Assembly: GCF_002188465.1 (NCBI RefSeq)
Contig: NZ_NINW01000058.1
Coordinates: 96,366 to 160,365 of the forward strand
Direction: 5' to 3'
Length of the DNA stretch: 64,000 nucleotides
Source of the DNA: Pigmentiphaga sp. NML080357
GTDB taxonomy: Bacteria > Pseudomonadota > Gammaproteobacteria > Burkholderiales > Burkholderiaceae_B
Part shown: positions 1-8,978 of the stretch, piece after piece
Layout of the letters: each line of letters begins with the position of its first letter
How positions within the stretch are numbered: the first letter of the stretch is position 1
Program-made: the position numbers and the translations under genes
Notes under the pieces: generated by a model
What the model was told of the DNA's origin: nothing
What the model saw: the letters and a program-made list of their open reading frames with translations, nothing else
Database searches by the model: none

Positions 1-384
1 TCGGCTCAGGTCGTCACACAGGAGCTCTATCCACAACTGGTCAATGCGATACGCGAGCTTGCCGGAGGCGCGCTCATCATGCTGCCGTCCTCCGAGGACG
101 ACCTGAGAAACCCCGAGCTGCTTCCCATCATCCGCAAGACCCAGGTCTCGGGCCACATGAGCCCGGAAGAGCGCGTCAAATTCCTCAAGCTTGCCTGGGA
201 TGCGCTGGGCAGCGAGTTCGCCTCGCGCCACCTGCAGTACGAGATGTTCTATGCCGGAGCCCAGTTCGTTACTTGCGGCCATAGCTTCCGAACCCGCAAT
301 TGGGCCGAGTCGACGGGACTGGCCGAGCGAGTGCTGTCTGCCCGTGCCGCGCCTTCGCCTGCCGCCGCAAGGAACGCAGCCTGA
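1..384 (+). CDS. HpaB-family flavin-dependent aromatic monooxygenase, C-terminal part (5' end outside window)
   Basis: The reading frame is open from the first base of the window and ends with TGA at 382-384, so only the last 127 residues are present. The sequence LAWDALGSEFASRHLQYEMFY resembles the C-terminal domain of the 4-hydroxyphenylacetate 3-hydroxylase oxygenase family (HpaB and relatives), where a Ser-Arg-His element followed by a tyrosine-rich helix is conserved. Such enzymes use reduced FADH2 and oxygen to hydroxylate phenols. The last 20 residues are Ala/Pro-rich and probably disordered. It lies 47 bp upstream of a Liv-type ABC operon on the same strand, which suggests co-transcription and uptake of an aromatic or aromatic-derived substrate. 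The substrate cannot be told from the C-terminus. Confidence 0.72.
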   Translation, partial: SAQVVTQELYPQLVNAIRELAGGALIMLPSSEDDLRNPELLPIIRKTQVSGHMSPEERVKFLKLAWDALGSEFASRHLQYEMFYAGAQFVTCGHSFRTRNWAESTGLAERVLSARAAPSPAAARNAA

Positions 385-431
385 GCACCTCATGAACCGG
401 TGGCAACCACGTTGCGAGGGAGTTCGCATTC

Positions 432-1307
432 ATGCTGCTTCAGCAAATTGTCAATGGCCTGCTCCTCGGCGGTGTCTACGTCCTGGTCGCGGTCGCGTTC
501 TCCATCTGCTGGGGATTCCTGAACTTCGTTAACTTCTCGATCCCTGCGCTCTTTTCCCTCGGAGGATTCTGCATCTGGGTCTTCATGCAGTACGGGATAG
601 GTTGGTGGCCCTCCGCCTTGCTGGCGGTTGTCCTGGCGGCAGCGGTCTCATGCATCGTGGAGCGCTTCACCTTCCGGTTCCAACGCAACGCCGGCCCCGT
701 CGTCCCGCTGGTCAGCTCCCTGGGCTTTCTGATCCTGATCGAGAACGTCCTGCTCGCCCTTTATGGCTCCGAGGGCCGCGCGGTGCAACTTCCCTTGCAG
801 GACGTGAACTGGCGCATCGACGGCCTGGTCATCAGCCTGCCCCAATTGGGAGGGTTGCTGCTGGCGATACTCCTGGTCGCGGGATTTTCCGTCGCGCTCA
901 AGACGAGCAAGCTCGGGCGCGGAGTACGCGCGATTGCCGAAAGCCCGGATACCGCAGTCCTGCTTGGCGTACGGATCAACTCGCTCGTTCCCCTGGTTTT
1001 CCTGTTGGCCGGCGTGTTCTCCGGCCTGGCAGGCGTGCTGTTCGCCCTGGGATACCAGCAGGTATCGCCATTCATCGGCGACCAGGTGGCGCTCAAGGGC
1101 TTGTCCGCCATGGTCCTGGGCGGAATGGGCAGCATCTGGGGCGCGGTCTTGGGCGGGCTGGTCATCGGTATTGTCGAAGTACTGGCGATCCGCTTCTGGT
1201 CGGCCGATTTCGTCAAGATCGCGGTCTACGGGGTGTTGCTGCTCTTGCTGATCATCAAACCCTCCGGACTGCTCGGCAATGGCCAGACACGTCAGGAGAA
1301 ATTCTGA
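432..1307 (+). CDS. livH: Branched-chain amino acid-type ABC transporter permease (LivH type)
   Basis: This is an inner-membrane permease of 291 residues, normal for LivH. The start MLLQQIVNGLLLGGVYVLVA is typical of the family, followed by about eight hydrophobic segments. A GLSAMVLGGMGSIWGAVLGG stretch near residue 220 matches the family's conserved cytoplasmic coupling region. A ribosome binding site (GAGGGAG, 416-422) precedes the ATG. The stop codon overlaps the next start by one base (TGATG), so translation is probably coupled. It forms the transmembrane pore with the LivM-type partner. The family carries amino acids but also amides, urea and aromatic acids; the hydroxylase fragment upstream favours an aromatic substrate, which is inference. 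Confidence 0.9.
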   Translation: MLLQQIVNGLLLGGVYVLVAVAFSICWGFLNFVNFSIPALFSLGGFCIWVFMQYGIGWWPSALLAVVLAAAVSCIVERFTFRFQRNAGPVVPLVSSLGFLILIENVLLALYGSEGRAVQLPLQDVNWRIDGLVISLPQLGGLLLAILLVAGFSVALKTSKLGRGVRAIAESPDTAVLLGVRINSLVPLVFLLAGVFSGLAGVLFALGYQQVSPFIGDQVALKGLSAMVLGGMGSIWGAVLGGLVIGIVEVLAIRFWSADFVKIAVYGVLLLLLIIKPSGLLGNGQTRQEKF

Positions 1308-2149
1308 TGAGCGGCTACGTCGAGACCATCCTGGTCATGCTCAGCATCAATGTCATCCTCGCCTATGCGGCATTCCTGCCGCTCGCCGCTGGACAAGTCA
1401 ACCTTGGCATAGCCGGCCTGATGGCAATTGGCGCATACGCGTCCTCGTACCTGGGTGCGGAGTATGCCGTACCCCCCGGCCCAGCCATCGCCATTGGCGT
1501 CTTGATCTCGGCGGCAGTGTCGATCGTGATCGCCTTTCCCATCCTGCGCACACGCGACATCTACCTGGCATTGGCGACCCTCGCCCTGGGCGAATGCATC
1601 AGCGGCATCATCATCAACACCGAGGCGCTCGGCGGTGCCGCCGGATACTCCGTCTCCGGTTACGTGGGCCTGCCGTGGATCGCCTCGTGCGCGATCGGCG
1701 TTTGCGTGCTGGTGTTCATCCTGTTTCGTACGCGCCTGGGGCTGTGCATCGTCTCGGTCGACGACGACGAGCGCGTGGCAGACCTGCTGGGTATCCATGT
1801 GCGCGCGGTGAAAGTAGCGGCATTCTCGATGGGCGGCGCGCTGGCCGGCCTGGCCGGCGGCCTGTACGCCCACTATTTCAGCTTCATCGAGGGCCAGCAC
1901 TTCACCGTCCTGCTTTCCGTCTACGTCGTGCTGTATGTGCTGCTGGGCGGTGCCAAGACATTGATCGGCCCGCTTGCCGGCGCATTGATCTTCACGCTCA
2001 TGCCCGAGCTCCTTCGCGCAGGCAACGAATGGCGCTACGCGCTGTTCGCGTTGTTCGTGATCGCCGTCATGGCGATACGTCCCCATGGGTTGTTCATGCC
2101 CGGCCAGCCTCCCTGGCGCCGGTTGGGCAGGTCGGGAGAAGCGAGATGA
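1307..2149 (+). CDS. livM: Branched-chain amino acid-type ABC transporter permease (LivM type)
   Basis: This is the second permease of the importer, 280 residues. I chose the ATG at 1307 because CAGGAGAA lies just upstream at 1293-1300 and the codon overlaps the livH stop. An in-frame upstream extension is only antisense-like coding. The protein has multiple hydrophobic helices, a segment LGGAKTLIGPLAGALIF that corresponds to the coupling loop of LivM proteins, and ends with the usual RPHGLF motif. It is shorter than E. coli LivM, which carries an N-terminal extension, but is normal for soil betaproteobacteria. It overlaps the next gene by four bases (ATGA). Confidence 0.9.
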   Translation: MSGYVETILVMLSINVILAYAAFLPLAAGQVNLGIAGLMAIGAYASSYLGAEYAVPPGPAIAIGVLISAAVSIVIAFPILRTRDIYLALATLALGECISGIIINTEALGGAAGYSVSGYVGLPWIASCAIGVCVLVFILFRTRLGLCIVSVDDDERVADLLGIHVRAVKVAAFSMGGALAGLAGGLYAHYFSFIEGQHFTVLLSVYVVLYVLLGGAKTLIGPLAGALIFTLMPELLRAGNEWRYALFALFVIAVMAIRPHGLFMPGQPPWRRLGRSGEAR

Positions 2150-2910
2150 GCGATACCCTTCTCGCGCTGTCAGGCGTTTCGAAATCCTTCGGCGGGCTGA
2201 AGGTCATCGACGATGTCTCATTCACGATACCGCGGGGTTCGCGCAGTGCGATCATCGGCCCCAACGGCGCCGGCAAATCCACCTTGTTCAACCTGATCAG
2301 CGGCGCCTTCCCGACAGACCGGGGCAGCATTACCCTCGACGGCATCGAACTGACCGGCATGCCGGCACGCCATCGCGCCCGCCATGGCCTGACTCGCAAC
2401 TTCCAGAACATCCGGCTGATGCCCACGCTGTCCACCTTCGACAATATGCTGCTGGGCCAGCATGCGCGCGCAGCAGGACTTGCCGAACTGTTGCGGCCGG
2501 TCCGGTCTCCGAGGGCGCGCAACATCTGGCGCGACGAGGTTCGCGAAGAACTCGACCTGGCAGGCCTGGGCGCCTATGTCGATAGCAGGGTCGAAGGCCT
2601 GCCCTACGGCATACGCAAGAAACTGGAAATCGTCCGCGCCTTGCTGGCCAGGCCCAAGCTGTTGCTCCTGGACGAACCTTGCGCCGGCCTGAACACCGCC
2701 GAGCGCGACCAGATCCTGCCGTTCCTGCGTTCGCTGGAGCGCCGCGGCATTACCCTGATGATCGTCGAACACGACATGCAGTTGATCGCCGATCTATGCG
2801 ACCACGTGATCGTCCTGAACTTCGGGGTCAAGATCGCCGAAGGGGCGCCGGACTGCGTACGTGCCGACCCCCAGGTCATTACCGCCTATCTTGGCGCGGA
2901 GGATCAATGA
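2146..2910 (+). CDS. livG: ABC transporter ATPase (LivG type)
   Basis: ATP-binding subunit of the importer, 254 residues. Walker A is GPNGAGKST around residue 40, the signature region is the LivG variant PYGIRKKLEI, and Walker B is LLLLDEPCAG with a following IVEHD switch histidine. The C-terminal extension ends VITAYLG, a hallmark of LivG proteins. The start is the ATG inside the ATGA overlap with livM, preceded by GGGAGAAGCG. It pairs with the LivF-type ATPase encoded next to drive the permeases. Confidence 0.93.
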   Translation: MSDTLLALSGVSKSFGGLKVIDDVSFTIPRGSRSAIIGPNGAGKSTLFNLISGAFPTDRGSITLDGIELTGMPARHRARHGLTRNFQNIRLMPTLSTFDNMLLGQHARAAGLAELLRPVRSPRARNIWRDEVREELDLAGLGAYVDSRVEGLPYGIRKKLEIVRALLARPKLLLLDEPCAGLNTAERDQILPFLRSLERRGITLMIVEHDMQLIADLCDHVIVLNFGVKIAEGAPDCVRADPQVITAYLGAEDQ

Positions 2911-3635
2911 CCACGGCGCTGCTCGAGATCCAGGGCCTGAGCGTCCAGTATGGCCGCAACATGGCGCTCAAGGACTTTTCATTGCGTGTCGGCGCGGGCC
3001 AGTTGATTGCCGTGCTGGGGGCGAACGGAGCAGGCAAGAGCTCCCTGCTCAAGACCATCGCCGGCCTGGTCCGGCCTGCCTCCGGCTCCCTGGCGCTGGA
3101 AGGCAGGGACCTGCATCGCGCCAGCGCGTCGGAACGGGTCGCCCGTGGGATAGCCTTGGTTCCGGAAGGGCGCTGGATCCTGGTTTCCATGAGCGTGCAT
3201 GAGAACTTGCTGATGGGAGCCTGGTGCAGGAAAGGCGCCGTTCCCGCCGGCGAGCTGGAGGCGATCTACGCCCGTTTCCCGAACCTGGCTTCGCGTCGAC
3301 ACATGCCGGCTGCCGTCCTGTCGGGCGGCGAACAGCAAATGCTGGCGATAGGCCGCGCGCTGCTGTCCCGTCCGCGGCTGTTGCTGCTGGACGAACCGTC
3401 CCTGGGCCTGTCGCCCCTGCTCGTCCAGCAACTGTTCACGCTGATTCGGGACCTGAACCAGGAAGGCCTGAGCATGATCCTCGTCGAACAGAACATCCGC
3501 AAGGCCCTGCAGGTGGCCCACCGCGTTCATGTGCTTGAACTGGGCAGGGAAGTCGCGCATGGGGAACCCCAAAGCCTGATGGCCAGCTCCGCGCTGCATG
3601 AAGCCTACCTCGGCCGCGCTCGTCCGGCGCCCTGA
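2907..3635 (+). CDS. livF: ABC transporter ATPase (LivF type)
   Basis: Second ATPase subunit, 242 residues. Walker A is GANGAGKSS, the ABC signature is LSGGEQQML and Walker B is LLLLDEPSLG, followed by VEQN. The start ATG is inside an ATGA overlap with livG and has AGGATC just upstream. The order permease, permease, ATPase, ATPase, binding protein is that of a complete Liv-type system. All five genes lie within 4.5 kb with no promoter-sized gap until the 32-bp space before the binding protein. Confidence 0.93.
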   Translation: MTTALLEIQGLSVQYGRNMALKDFSLRVGAGQLIAVLGANGAGKSSLLKTIAGLVRPASGSLALEGRDLHRASASERVARGIALVPEGRWILVSMSVHENLLMGAWCRKGAVPAGELEAIYARFPNLASRRHMPAAVLSGGEQQMLAIGRALLSRPRLLLLDEPSLGLSPLLVQQLFTLIRDLNQEGLSMILVEQNIRKALQVAHRVHVLELGREVAHGEPQSLMASSALHEAYLGRARPAP

Positions 3636-3667
3636 TTCTTTCACGTCACCTACCTCGGGAGATCGTC

Positions 3668-4864
3668 ATGAACAAGCTCTTGCCCGCATTCCTGCTGGCG
3701 CTCGGCATGACCGCCACAACGGCCCATGCGCAGACTCAAGGTGAAATCATTCTAGGCTTCACCACGGCCAAGTCCGGTCCTTTTGTCACGTTTACGCGGC
3801 GTAATGAGATCGCAGTGAACCTGGCCGTCGAAGCCGTCAACGCCGAAGGCGGCATCAACGGCAGGAAACTCACCGTCCGCCAATTCGACACCGCCGGCAA
3901 ACCCGACCAGGCCGCCGCGGCCACCCGCTACTTCGCCAACGACGTGGGAGCGCTGGCCATCGTGGGCCCCTACACTTCCAGCGAAGCCCGTATCGCGTTT
4001 CCCGTGGGAGACCGGCTGGGCATTGCCCAGATGGCCATCGGATCGGCCGCCCCGGGGTTGGCAAAGCCATTCAAGTTCGCGTTCCGCAACACCTCCGACG
4101 AAGGCTATCTCTTCCAGCGCGTGCTGGCGGTCATGAAGGAGAAGAATATTGCGCCACGTTCCGCGGCGCTGGCCTACGCGACCGACGACGTGGGCGGCCG
4201 GACGATGGGCGAGGTGACCTTTCCCGGATTGCTGAAAAAGAACGGCGTCCAGATCACGCAGAGCATCTCCTTCCCCAGTGCGGTGTTCGACCTGTCGACC
4301 CAGGTCGCGCAATTGAAGAGCAACCCACCCGACATCATCGGGCTCGGTGCCTTTCCCGACCCGACGGTGGTGCTGCTGAAAGAGCTCAGGCGCCAAGGCC
4401 TCGCGAACGTGCGCGTGGTCGGCGGGACGCAGTCGGCAGACTGGAACCTGCTTCAACGCGCGGGCGCCGACGCCAACGGGACGATCGTCGCCTCCACCTA
4501 CAATCCCGACGACGATCGCGCCATGAGCAAGGCCTTCAGCGACGAGTTCGTCAAGCGCGCCCAGAAGGCCGGCGAAAGCGGCGACCTGCGGCCCAACATG
4601 TACGACGCGGCAGCCTATACCATCGTGAAGCTCTACGCCGAGGCCATGCGCAACGGCAAGGTCACCGGTGAAAAGGGCAAGCTCGCGCAGGAACGCGATA
4701 TTGTCCGCACCGAACTCATGAAACTGTCCGGCCTGGAAACCGTTGAAGGCCGGCACACGGGCTTCACCGAGGAAGGCGATGCTCTGAAGACCGCCTACGC
4801 TCTCGAGATCAAGGACGGCAAGTGGTCCTTGCTGGGCAGCAAAGGCCCCCAGGACGTCAAATGA
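3668..4864 (+). CDS. Periplasmic substrate-binding protein of the Liv-type importer (Peripla_BP_6)
   Basis: This 398-residue protein starts with a clear signal peptide (MNKLLPAFLLALGMTATTAHA, cleavage before QTQ). The mature part begins IILGFTTAKSGPF and contains LAVEAVNAEGGINGRKL, the classic opening of type I periplasmic receptors for branched-chain amino acids and related compounds. A GAxADGNG-like hinge region and the DAxxxxVKLYAEAM helix are also present. A Shine-Dalgarno GGGAG at 3658-3662 precedes the ATG. It closes the operon and sets its specificity, which cannot be read from sequence alone. Confidence 0.9.
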   Translation: MNKLLPAFLLALGMTATTAHAQTQGEIILGFTTAKSGPFVTFTRRNEIAVNLAVEAVNAEGGINGRKLTVRQFDTAGKPDQAAAATRYFANDVGALAIVGPYTSSEARIAFPVGDRLGIAQMAIGSAAPGLAKPFKFAFRNTSDEGYLFQRVLAVMKEKNIAPRSAALAYATDDVGGRTMGEVTFPGLLKKNGVQITQSISFPSAVFDLSTQVAQLKSNPPDIIGLGAFPDPTVVLLKELRRQGLANVRVVGGTQSADWNLLQRAGADANGTIVASTYNPDDDRAMSKAFSDEFVKRAQKAGESGDLRPNMYDAAAYTIVKLYAEAMRNGKVTGEKGKLAQERDIVRTELMKLSGLETVEGRHTGFTEEGDALKTAYALEIKDGKWSLLGSKGPQDVK

Positions 4865-4989
4865 TGCGGGACCGCCATTCCGCCGTCTCACCAATCGAGA
4901 CTTGAAATTGACTCAGGCCCCGGAATTCAGAATAGTCGGCCCGCTACCTCAAGCCGCGATGCAGGCGGCAAGACCAAAGCGGAGACATC

Positions 4990-6036
4990 ATGAAACGCGT
5001 CGCTCCTCCCATCGAGGCGTCCGCCGGGTTCCCGGGCCACCCAAAGCCGCTTGACGCCAGGCTTCGCCGGATCGTACTGGGAGCCGGCATACTTGCGGCC
5101 GCGACCCCCCTATGGGCAGCCGCCCAAGGCGACTACCCCGCTCGCGTCATCAAGCTGGTCGTCCCTCTTCCACCCGGATCCCCCATCGACACCGCCGGCA
5201 GGCTGTTCGCGCGAAACCTCTCGCGCACTCTGGGCGCAACGGTCATCGTCGAAAACAAGCCGGGAGCGGGAGCCACCCTCGGCACCGCGGAGGTCGCACG
5301 CAGCAAGCCGGATGGTTACACGCTGCTCTTCACCGTTCCGGATCCCCTGGTGTCTGCTCCGTTCACGATGCAAGTTCCCTACGATCCGCAACGCGACTTC
5401 CGTCTCGTCAGCAAGGTGGCGGAATCCATTTCCGGCCCGGTGCTTCTCACCCAAAGCACCGCTTCCGTGAACGACCTCGCGGGCCTGATCAAGGACGCCA
5501 GATCGTCCTCGGCGCCTCGCACCTACGCCTCGTTCGGCCCGGCCTCATACCCTCAGCTGATCCTCGAATCCCTGGCCAGGCAGGCCGGCATCAAGCTCAC
5601 CGAGGTACCCTACAGGGGTTCGCCCCCGGCCATGCAGGACCTGATCGCCGGCGAAGTCAACCTGGCGTTTGCGTCCGTGGAGAACGCCTTGCCGCACCTC
5701 GCCGCGGGAAAGATCAAACCCATTGCCATCGTTGACAAGTCTCCCAGGTTTCCTGGCGTTCAGACGTTTTCGGAAGCGGGATTCGATGGGTTCGTGTTTC
5801 GCAGCAAGCCTTGGCACGGGTTGCTTGCTCCGGCCGGCACGCCCGAGGCGGTCATTCAAAAACTGGCGCTTGCCGCCAAGGCTGCGGCCAACGACCCGGG
5901 ATTCAGGAAATCGCTGGAGGATCTTGGGTTCCGGGCGATCGGGAGCTCCCCTGGCGAGTTTCTTGAAAGCTATCGCGCGGAGGCGTCGGCAATCCCGGCG
6001 TTGATCAAGAGCTTGGGGATTGGCTCGCGGCCGTGA
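4990..6036 (+). CDS. Bug-family tripartite tricarboxylate receptor (TctC-like)
   Basis: This 348-residue periplasmic receptor is of the Bug (Bordetella uptake gene) family. The mature part starts at about residue 46 with YPARVIKLVVPLPPGSPID, then VIVENKPGAGATLGTAEVA and KPDGYTL, all family signatures around the bound carboxylate. The N-terminus has an unusually long 30-residue segment before the hydrophobic signal (GAGILAAATPLWAAAQ). GCGGAGAC at 4980-4987 is a good ribosome binding site for the chosen ATG. No tctA/tctB permease genes are adjacent, which is usual for the many orphan Bug receptors of this bacterial family. It may bind an aromatic or dicarboxylic acid linked to the upstream operon (inference). 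Confidence 0.88.
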   Translation: MKRVAPPIEASAGFPGHPKPLDARLRRIVLGAGILAAATPLWAAAQGDYPARVIKLVVPLPPGSPIDTAGRLFARNLSRTLGATVIVENKPGAGATLGTAEVARSKPDGYTLLFTVPDPLVSAPFTMQVPYDPQRDFRLVSKVAESISGPVLLTQSTASVNDLAGLIKDARSSSAPRTYASFGPASYPQLILESLARQAGIKLTEVPYRGSPPAMQDLIAGEVNLAFASVENALPHLAAGKIKPIAIVDKSPRFPGVQTFSEAGFDGFVFRSKPWHGLLAPAGTPEAVIQKLALAAKAAANDPGFRKSLEDLGFRAIGSSPGEFLESYRAEASAIPALIKSLGIGSRP

Positions 6037-6097
6037 TTGAGCGGGTGTTCTATCCGGCTCTGTGACCCTCTTCGGCTCGACGACTACCGAACTTGGC

Positions 6098-6135
6098 AAA
6101 AAAAAGCCGCTTCCCGGAAGGAAACGGCTTTTTTT
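6098..6135. terminator. Bidirectional intrinsic terminator between the Bug gene and tRNA-Ser
   Basis: Eight A residues (6098-6105) are followed by the stem GCCGCTTCC, a short loop, GGAAACGGC and seven T residues (6129-6135). It can end plus-strand transcription from the Bug gene and, in reverse, transcription of the tRNA gene 31 bp away. Confidence 0.85.
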
Positions 6136-6165
6136 GGCAGCGGCGATAAGCCGTTGCAGTGTCCT

Positions 6166-6255
6166 TGGCGGACAGGGTGGGATTCGAACCCACGATACGC
6201 TTTCACATATACACGCGTTCCAGGCGTGCGCCTTCAACCACTCGGCCACCTGTCC
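6166..6255 (-). tRNA. tRNA-Ser (anticodon GGA)
   Basis: On the minus strand the 90-nt sequence begins GGACAGG and ends CCTGTCC, then G and an encoded CCA at 6166-6168, forming a perfect seven-pair acceptor stem. The anticodon stem-loop CACGC-CTGGAAC-GCGTG gives anticodon GGA, which reads UCC and UCU. A long variable arm, as expected for a class II serine tRNA, lies between the anticodon stem and the TTCGAATC T-loop. The terminator at 6098-6135 lies directly downstream. Confidence 0.96.
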
Positions 6256-6693
6256 GTACTGCGCGGAAAGCTTCCGAGCAGAGCCCGCTATATTATCAGA
6301 TTGCCGTGCGGGCAGCCACTAGCGACCTCGCGGGCGGTCTCTGCCTGCACTGGAGTTTTTGCATCACGCAAGACCCGATGAGCCTTGGCAGTGCATTGCG
6401 CTGCACAAAGGGGATGTTTTTGGGGGAATCAAGGCACCAAACCGAACGGTTGGCGAGAATGGAGGAGACCGCTGCACCTTCTTGTTATAGCCGCGGCGGC
6501 CGGCACTCTCTGGCACCGGCCGCTCGGGCGTTTTGCTTTTCTAAAGACTGCAGGGGTTTTGTCTCCTCCACTGCATAACGATATTCTGCGCCCGCAATTG
6601 GACTGTGACACTAGGGATTGACCCCTATTATGGTGCGGTGCGCACCACCGCTTTCGCGGCCAGATGCACCAATTGCGTGCATATTATCGGAAA
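6256..6693. other. 438-bp non-coding region between tRNA-Ser and acs
   Basis: I see no convincing protein gene here. It contains several TGCAC/GTGCA half-sites, including GTGCATTGCGCTGCAC at 6391-6406 and TGCACCAATTGCGTGCA at 6665-6681, a perfect 10-bp palindrome GGTGCGCACC at 6637-6646, a small hairpin CCGC-TTTC-GCGG at 6648-6659, and a strong hairpin with a T-rich tail at 6496-6540. The tRNA promoter should lie at its left edge (AT-rich stretch near 6289-6300) but I find no clean -35 element. A small plus-strand RNA ending at 6540 is possible. Confidence 0.4.
6496..6540 (+). terminator. Hairpin with T-rich tail in non-coding region
   Basis: GCGGCCGG (6496-6503) pairs perfectly with CCGGCCGC (6516-6523) and is followed by TCGGGCGTTTTGCTTTT on the plus strand. 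This looks like an intrinsic terminator, yet no plus-strand gene lies directly upstream, so it may end a small RNA. The tail is offset several bases from the stem, which weakens the call. Confidence 0.45.
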
Positions 6694-8673
6694 TCACAGC
6701 GCCTTGCCGAGTTGCTCCAGGATGGCGGGGTTTTCCAGCGTGGAGACGTCTTGCGTGACGGACTCGCCCTTGGCGACCACGCGCAGCAGGCGACGCATGA
6801 TCTTGCCGGAGCGGGTCTTGGGCAGGTTGTCGCCGAAGCGGATTTCCTTGGGCTTGGCGATGGGGCCGATTTCCTTGGCCACCCAGTTGCGCAGTTCCTT
6901 GGCGATTTCGGCGGCTTCCGCGTCGTCGGGCCGGGACCGTTTCAGCACGACGAACGCCACCACGGCCTCGCCCGTCAGGTCGTCGGGGCGCCCCACGACC
7001 GCGGCCTCGGCCACGAGCGGATGCGCCACCAGCGCGGACTCGACTTCCATGGTGCCCAGGCGGTGTCCCGATACGTTCAGCACGTCGTCGATACGGCCCA
7101 TGATCCAGAAGTAGCCGTCGGTGTCGCGGTTGGCGCCGTCGCCGGCCAGGTAGTAGGCGCCACCGAGCTCCTCGGGGTAGTAGCTTTTCTTGAAGCGCTC
7201 GGGATCGCCCCAGATGGTCCGGATCATGGCCGGCCAGGGGCGCTTGACCACCAGGAAGCCGCCCTTGCCGAGCTCGACGTCGGCACCGGTCTCGTCGACG
7301 ATGGCGGCGAAGATCCCAGGCAGCGGCAGCGTGCACGAACCGGGTTTCAGGCCGGTGGCGCCGGGCAACGGCGTGATCATGTGGCCGCCCGTCTCGGTTT
7401 GCCACCAGGTGTCGACGATGGGGCAGCGCTCTCCGCCCACATTGGTGTAGTACCACATCCACGCTTCGGGATTGATGGGCTCGCCCACCGAGCCGATGAC
7501 GCGCAGCGTGGACAGGTCGTATTTCTTGGGATGGTGGTCGGGACTCGCCTCGGCCGCCTTGATCAGCGAGCGGATGGCGGTGGGTGCGGTATAGAAGATG
7601 GTGGCGCGGTGTTTCTGGATGATGTCCCAGAAGCGGCCGGCATTGGGATAGGTCGGCACCCCTTCGAACACGATCTGGGTCGCGCCCACGGCCAGCGGTC
7701 CGTAGGCGATGTAGGTATGGCCGGTCACCCAGCCGACGTCGGCCGTGCACCAATAGACGTCGGACGCCTTGAGGTCGAAGGTCCATTTCATGGTCAGCGC
7801 CGCCCACAGCAGGTAGCCCGCCGACGCGTGCTGGACGCCCTTGGGCTTGCCGGTGGAGCCGGAGGTATAGAGCACGAACAGCGGATGTTCCGCCTCGACC
7901 TGGACCGGCTCGCAGGTGTCGGCCTGGCCTTTTTCCACGTCGTGCATCCAGAGGTCGCGCCCTTCCGTCCAGGCGACCTTGCCGCCGGTGCGGCGATAGA
8001 CGATGACCTTCTTCACCGCCTCGCAACCGCCCATGGCGAAGGCTTCCTCCACGGCCGGCTTGAGCGGAATGGTCTTGCCGCCGCGCACCTGCTCGTCCGC
8101 CGTAATGACGAAGGTCGCGCCCACGTCGACGATGCGCTCCTGCAGGCTCTTGGCGGAGAAACCGCCGAACACGACGGAGTGCGTGATGCCGAGCCGGGCG
8201 CAGGCCTGCATCGCCACCACGGCCTCGATCGACATCGGCATGTAGATGATGGAACGATCGCCTTTCTTGTAGCCCAGGGCCTTGATGCCGTTGGCGAAGC
8301 GGCATACCCGGGCGTGCAGTTCGCGATAGGTGACCTTGGTGGTGGCGCCGTCATCGCTTTCGAAAATGATGGCGACCTTGTCGGCGTTGCCGTTGGTAAG
8401 GTTCACGTCCAGGCAGTTGTACGAGACGTTCAGCTCGCCGTCGTCGAACCATTTGTAGAAAGGAGCATTGCTCTCGTCCAGCGTCCGCGTGAACGGCTTG
8501 CTCCAGTGCAGCGTTTCCCGCGCCAGTCGCGCCCAGAAGCCCTCGAAGTCGCGCTCCGCTTCCTCGCACAAGGCCTTGTAGGCCGCCATGCCCGGGATGT
8601 TCGCCTGCTTGACGAATTCCGCGGAGGGCTGGAACACACGTGTCTCGGTCAGAACTGAATCGATGGTAGACAT
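6694..8673 (-). CDS. acs: Acetyl-coenzyme A synthetase
   Basis: Cytoplasmic enzyme that activates acetate to acetyl-CoA through acetyl-AMP. At 659 residues it has the usual length. The AMP-binding P-loop [12 protein letters not shown], the [13 protein letters not shown] region, the WWQTETGG segment and the C-terminal [11 protein letters not shown] motif are all present. The lysine near residue 624 in that last motif is the one acetylated in characterised homologues to switch the enzyme off. I chose the ATG at 8673 because upstream in-frame ATGs at 8766-8775 have no family homology and a GAGGACG site lies at a suitable distance. No gene for a deacetylase or acetyltransferase is adjacent. Confidence 0.96.
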   Translation of the reverse strand: MSTIDSVLTETRVFQPSAEFVKQANIPGMAAYKALCEEAERDFEGFWARLARETLHWSKPFTRTLDESNAPFYKWFDDGELNVSYNCLDVNLTNGNADKVAIIFESDDGATTKVTYRELHARVCRFANGIKALGYKKGDRSIIYMPMSIEAVVAMQACARLGITHSVVFGGFSAKSLQERIVDVGATFVITADEQVRGGKTIPLKPAVEEAFAMGGCEAVKKVIVYRRTGGKVAWTEGRDLWMHDVEKGQADTCEPVQVEAEHPLFVLYTSGSTGKPKGVQHASAGYLLWAALTMKWTFDLKASDVYWCTADVGWVTGHTYIAYGPLAVGATQIVFEGVPTYPNAGRFWDIIQKHRATIFYTAPTAIRSLIKAAEASPDHHPKKYDLSTLRVIGSVGEPINPEAWMWYYTNVGGERCPIVDTWWQTETGGHMITPLPGATGLKPGSCTLPLPGIFAAIVDETGADVELGKGGFLVVKRPWPAMIRTIWGDPERFKKSYYPEELGGAYYLAGDGANRDTDGYFWIMGRIDDVLNVSGHRLGTMEVESALVAHPLVAEAAVVGRPDDLTGEAVVAFVVLKRSRPDDAEAAEIAKELRNWVAKEIGPIAKPKEIRFGDNLPKTRSGKIMRRLLRVVAKGESVTQDVSTLENPAILEQLGKAL

Positions 8674-8978
8674 CGCCTTACGTCCTCTGATGATAGTGAT
8701 CGGTGCGGATACCCGTAGGTTACCGAAAGCCGGCCCCCCATACGCGCTGCACCGCAACAAAACCATCCAGGGCACCGCCGGTCCGCCTGTGCCGCCCCCT
8801 TGCGGGGCCCGGCGCCGGGCCGCCCCGAGGCGGACGCGCCCCCTTCTGGGGGACTGCCGCGTAGCGGCTGGGGGCTCACCCTGCTGGGCGTGCGAAGCGC
8901 GTAAGGGGGCGGGCTTCCCTCTTGGCTTACAATTCCCGCCGAACCGTTATTCTGCGCGCCGCAGCCTACCTGGAAAAC
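8674..8978. repeat. 305-bp intergenic region with G/C-rich palindromic repeat
   Basis: The space between the divergent acs and UPF0114 genes holds a block at about 8778-8915 made of short inverted repeats: CCCCCTTGCGGGG, GGCCCGGCGCCGGGCC, CCCCCTTCTGGGGG and a CGCTACGCGG-type arm, followed by GCGAAGCGCGTAAGGGGGCG. Related wording (CCCCCCTACGCGCTTACGCG) occurs after the fumarase gene at 11198-11230. These are dispersed intergenic repeats of the REP kind. Promoters for both flanking genes must lie here but I could not assign them. Confidence 0.5.

Noticed and set aside
6385..6399. TTGGCAGTGCATTGC as a sigma-54 promoter
   Set aside because: The GG-GC spacing is one base too short and no plus-strand gene follows.
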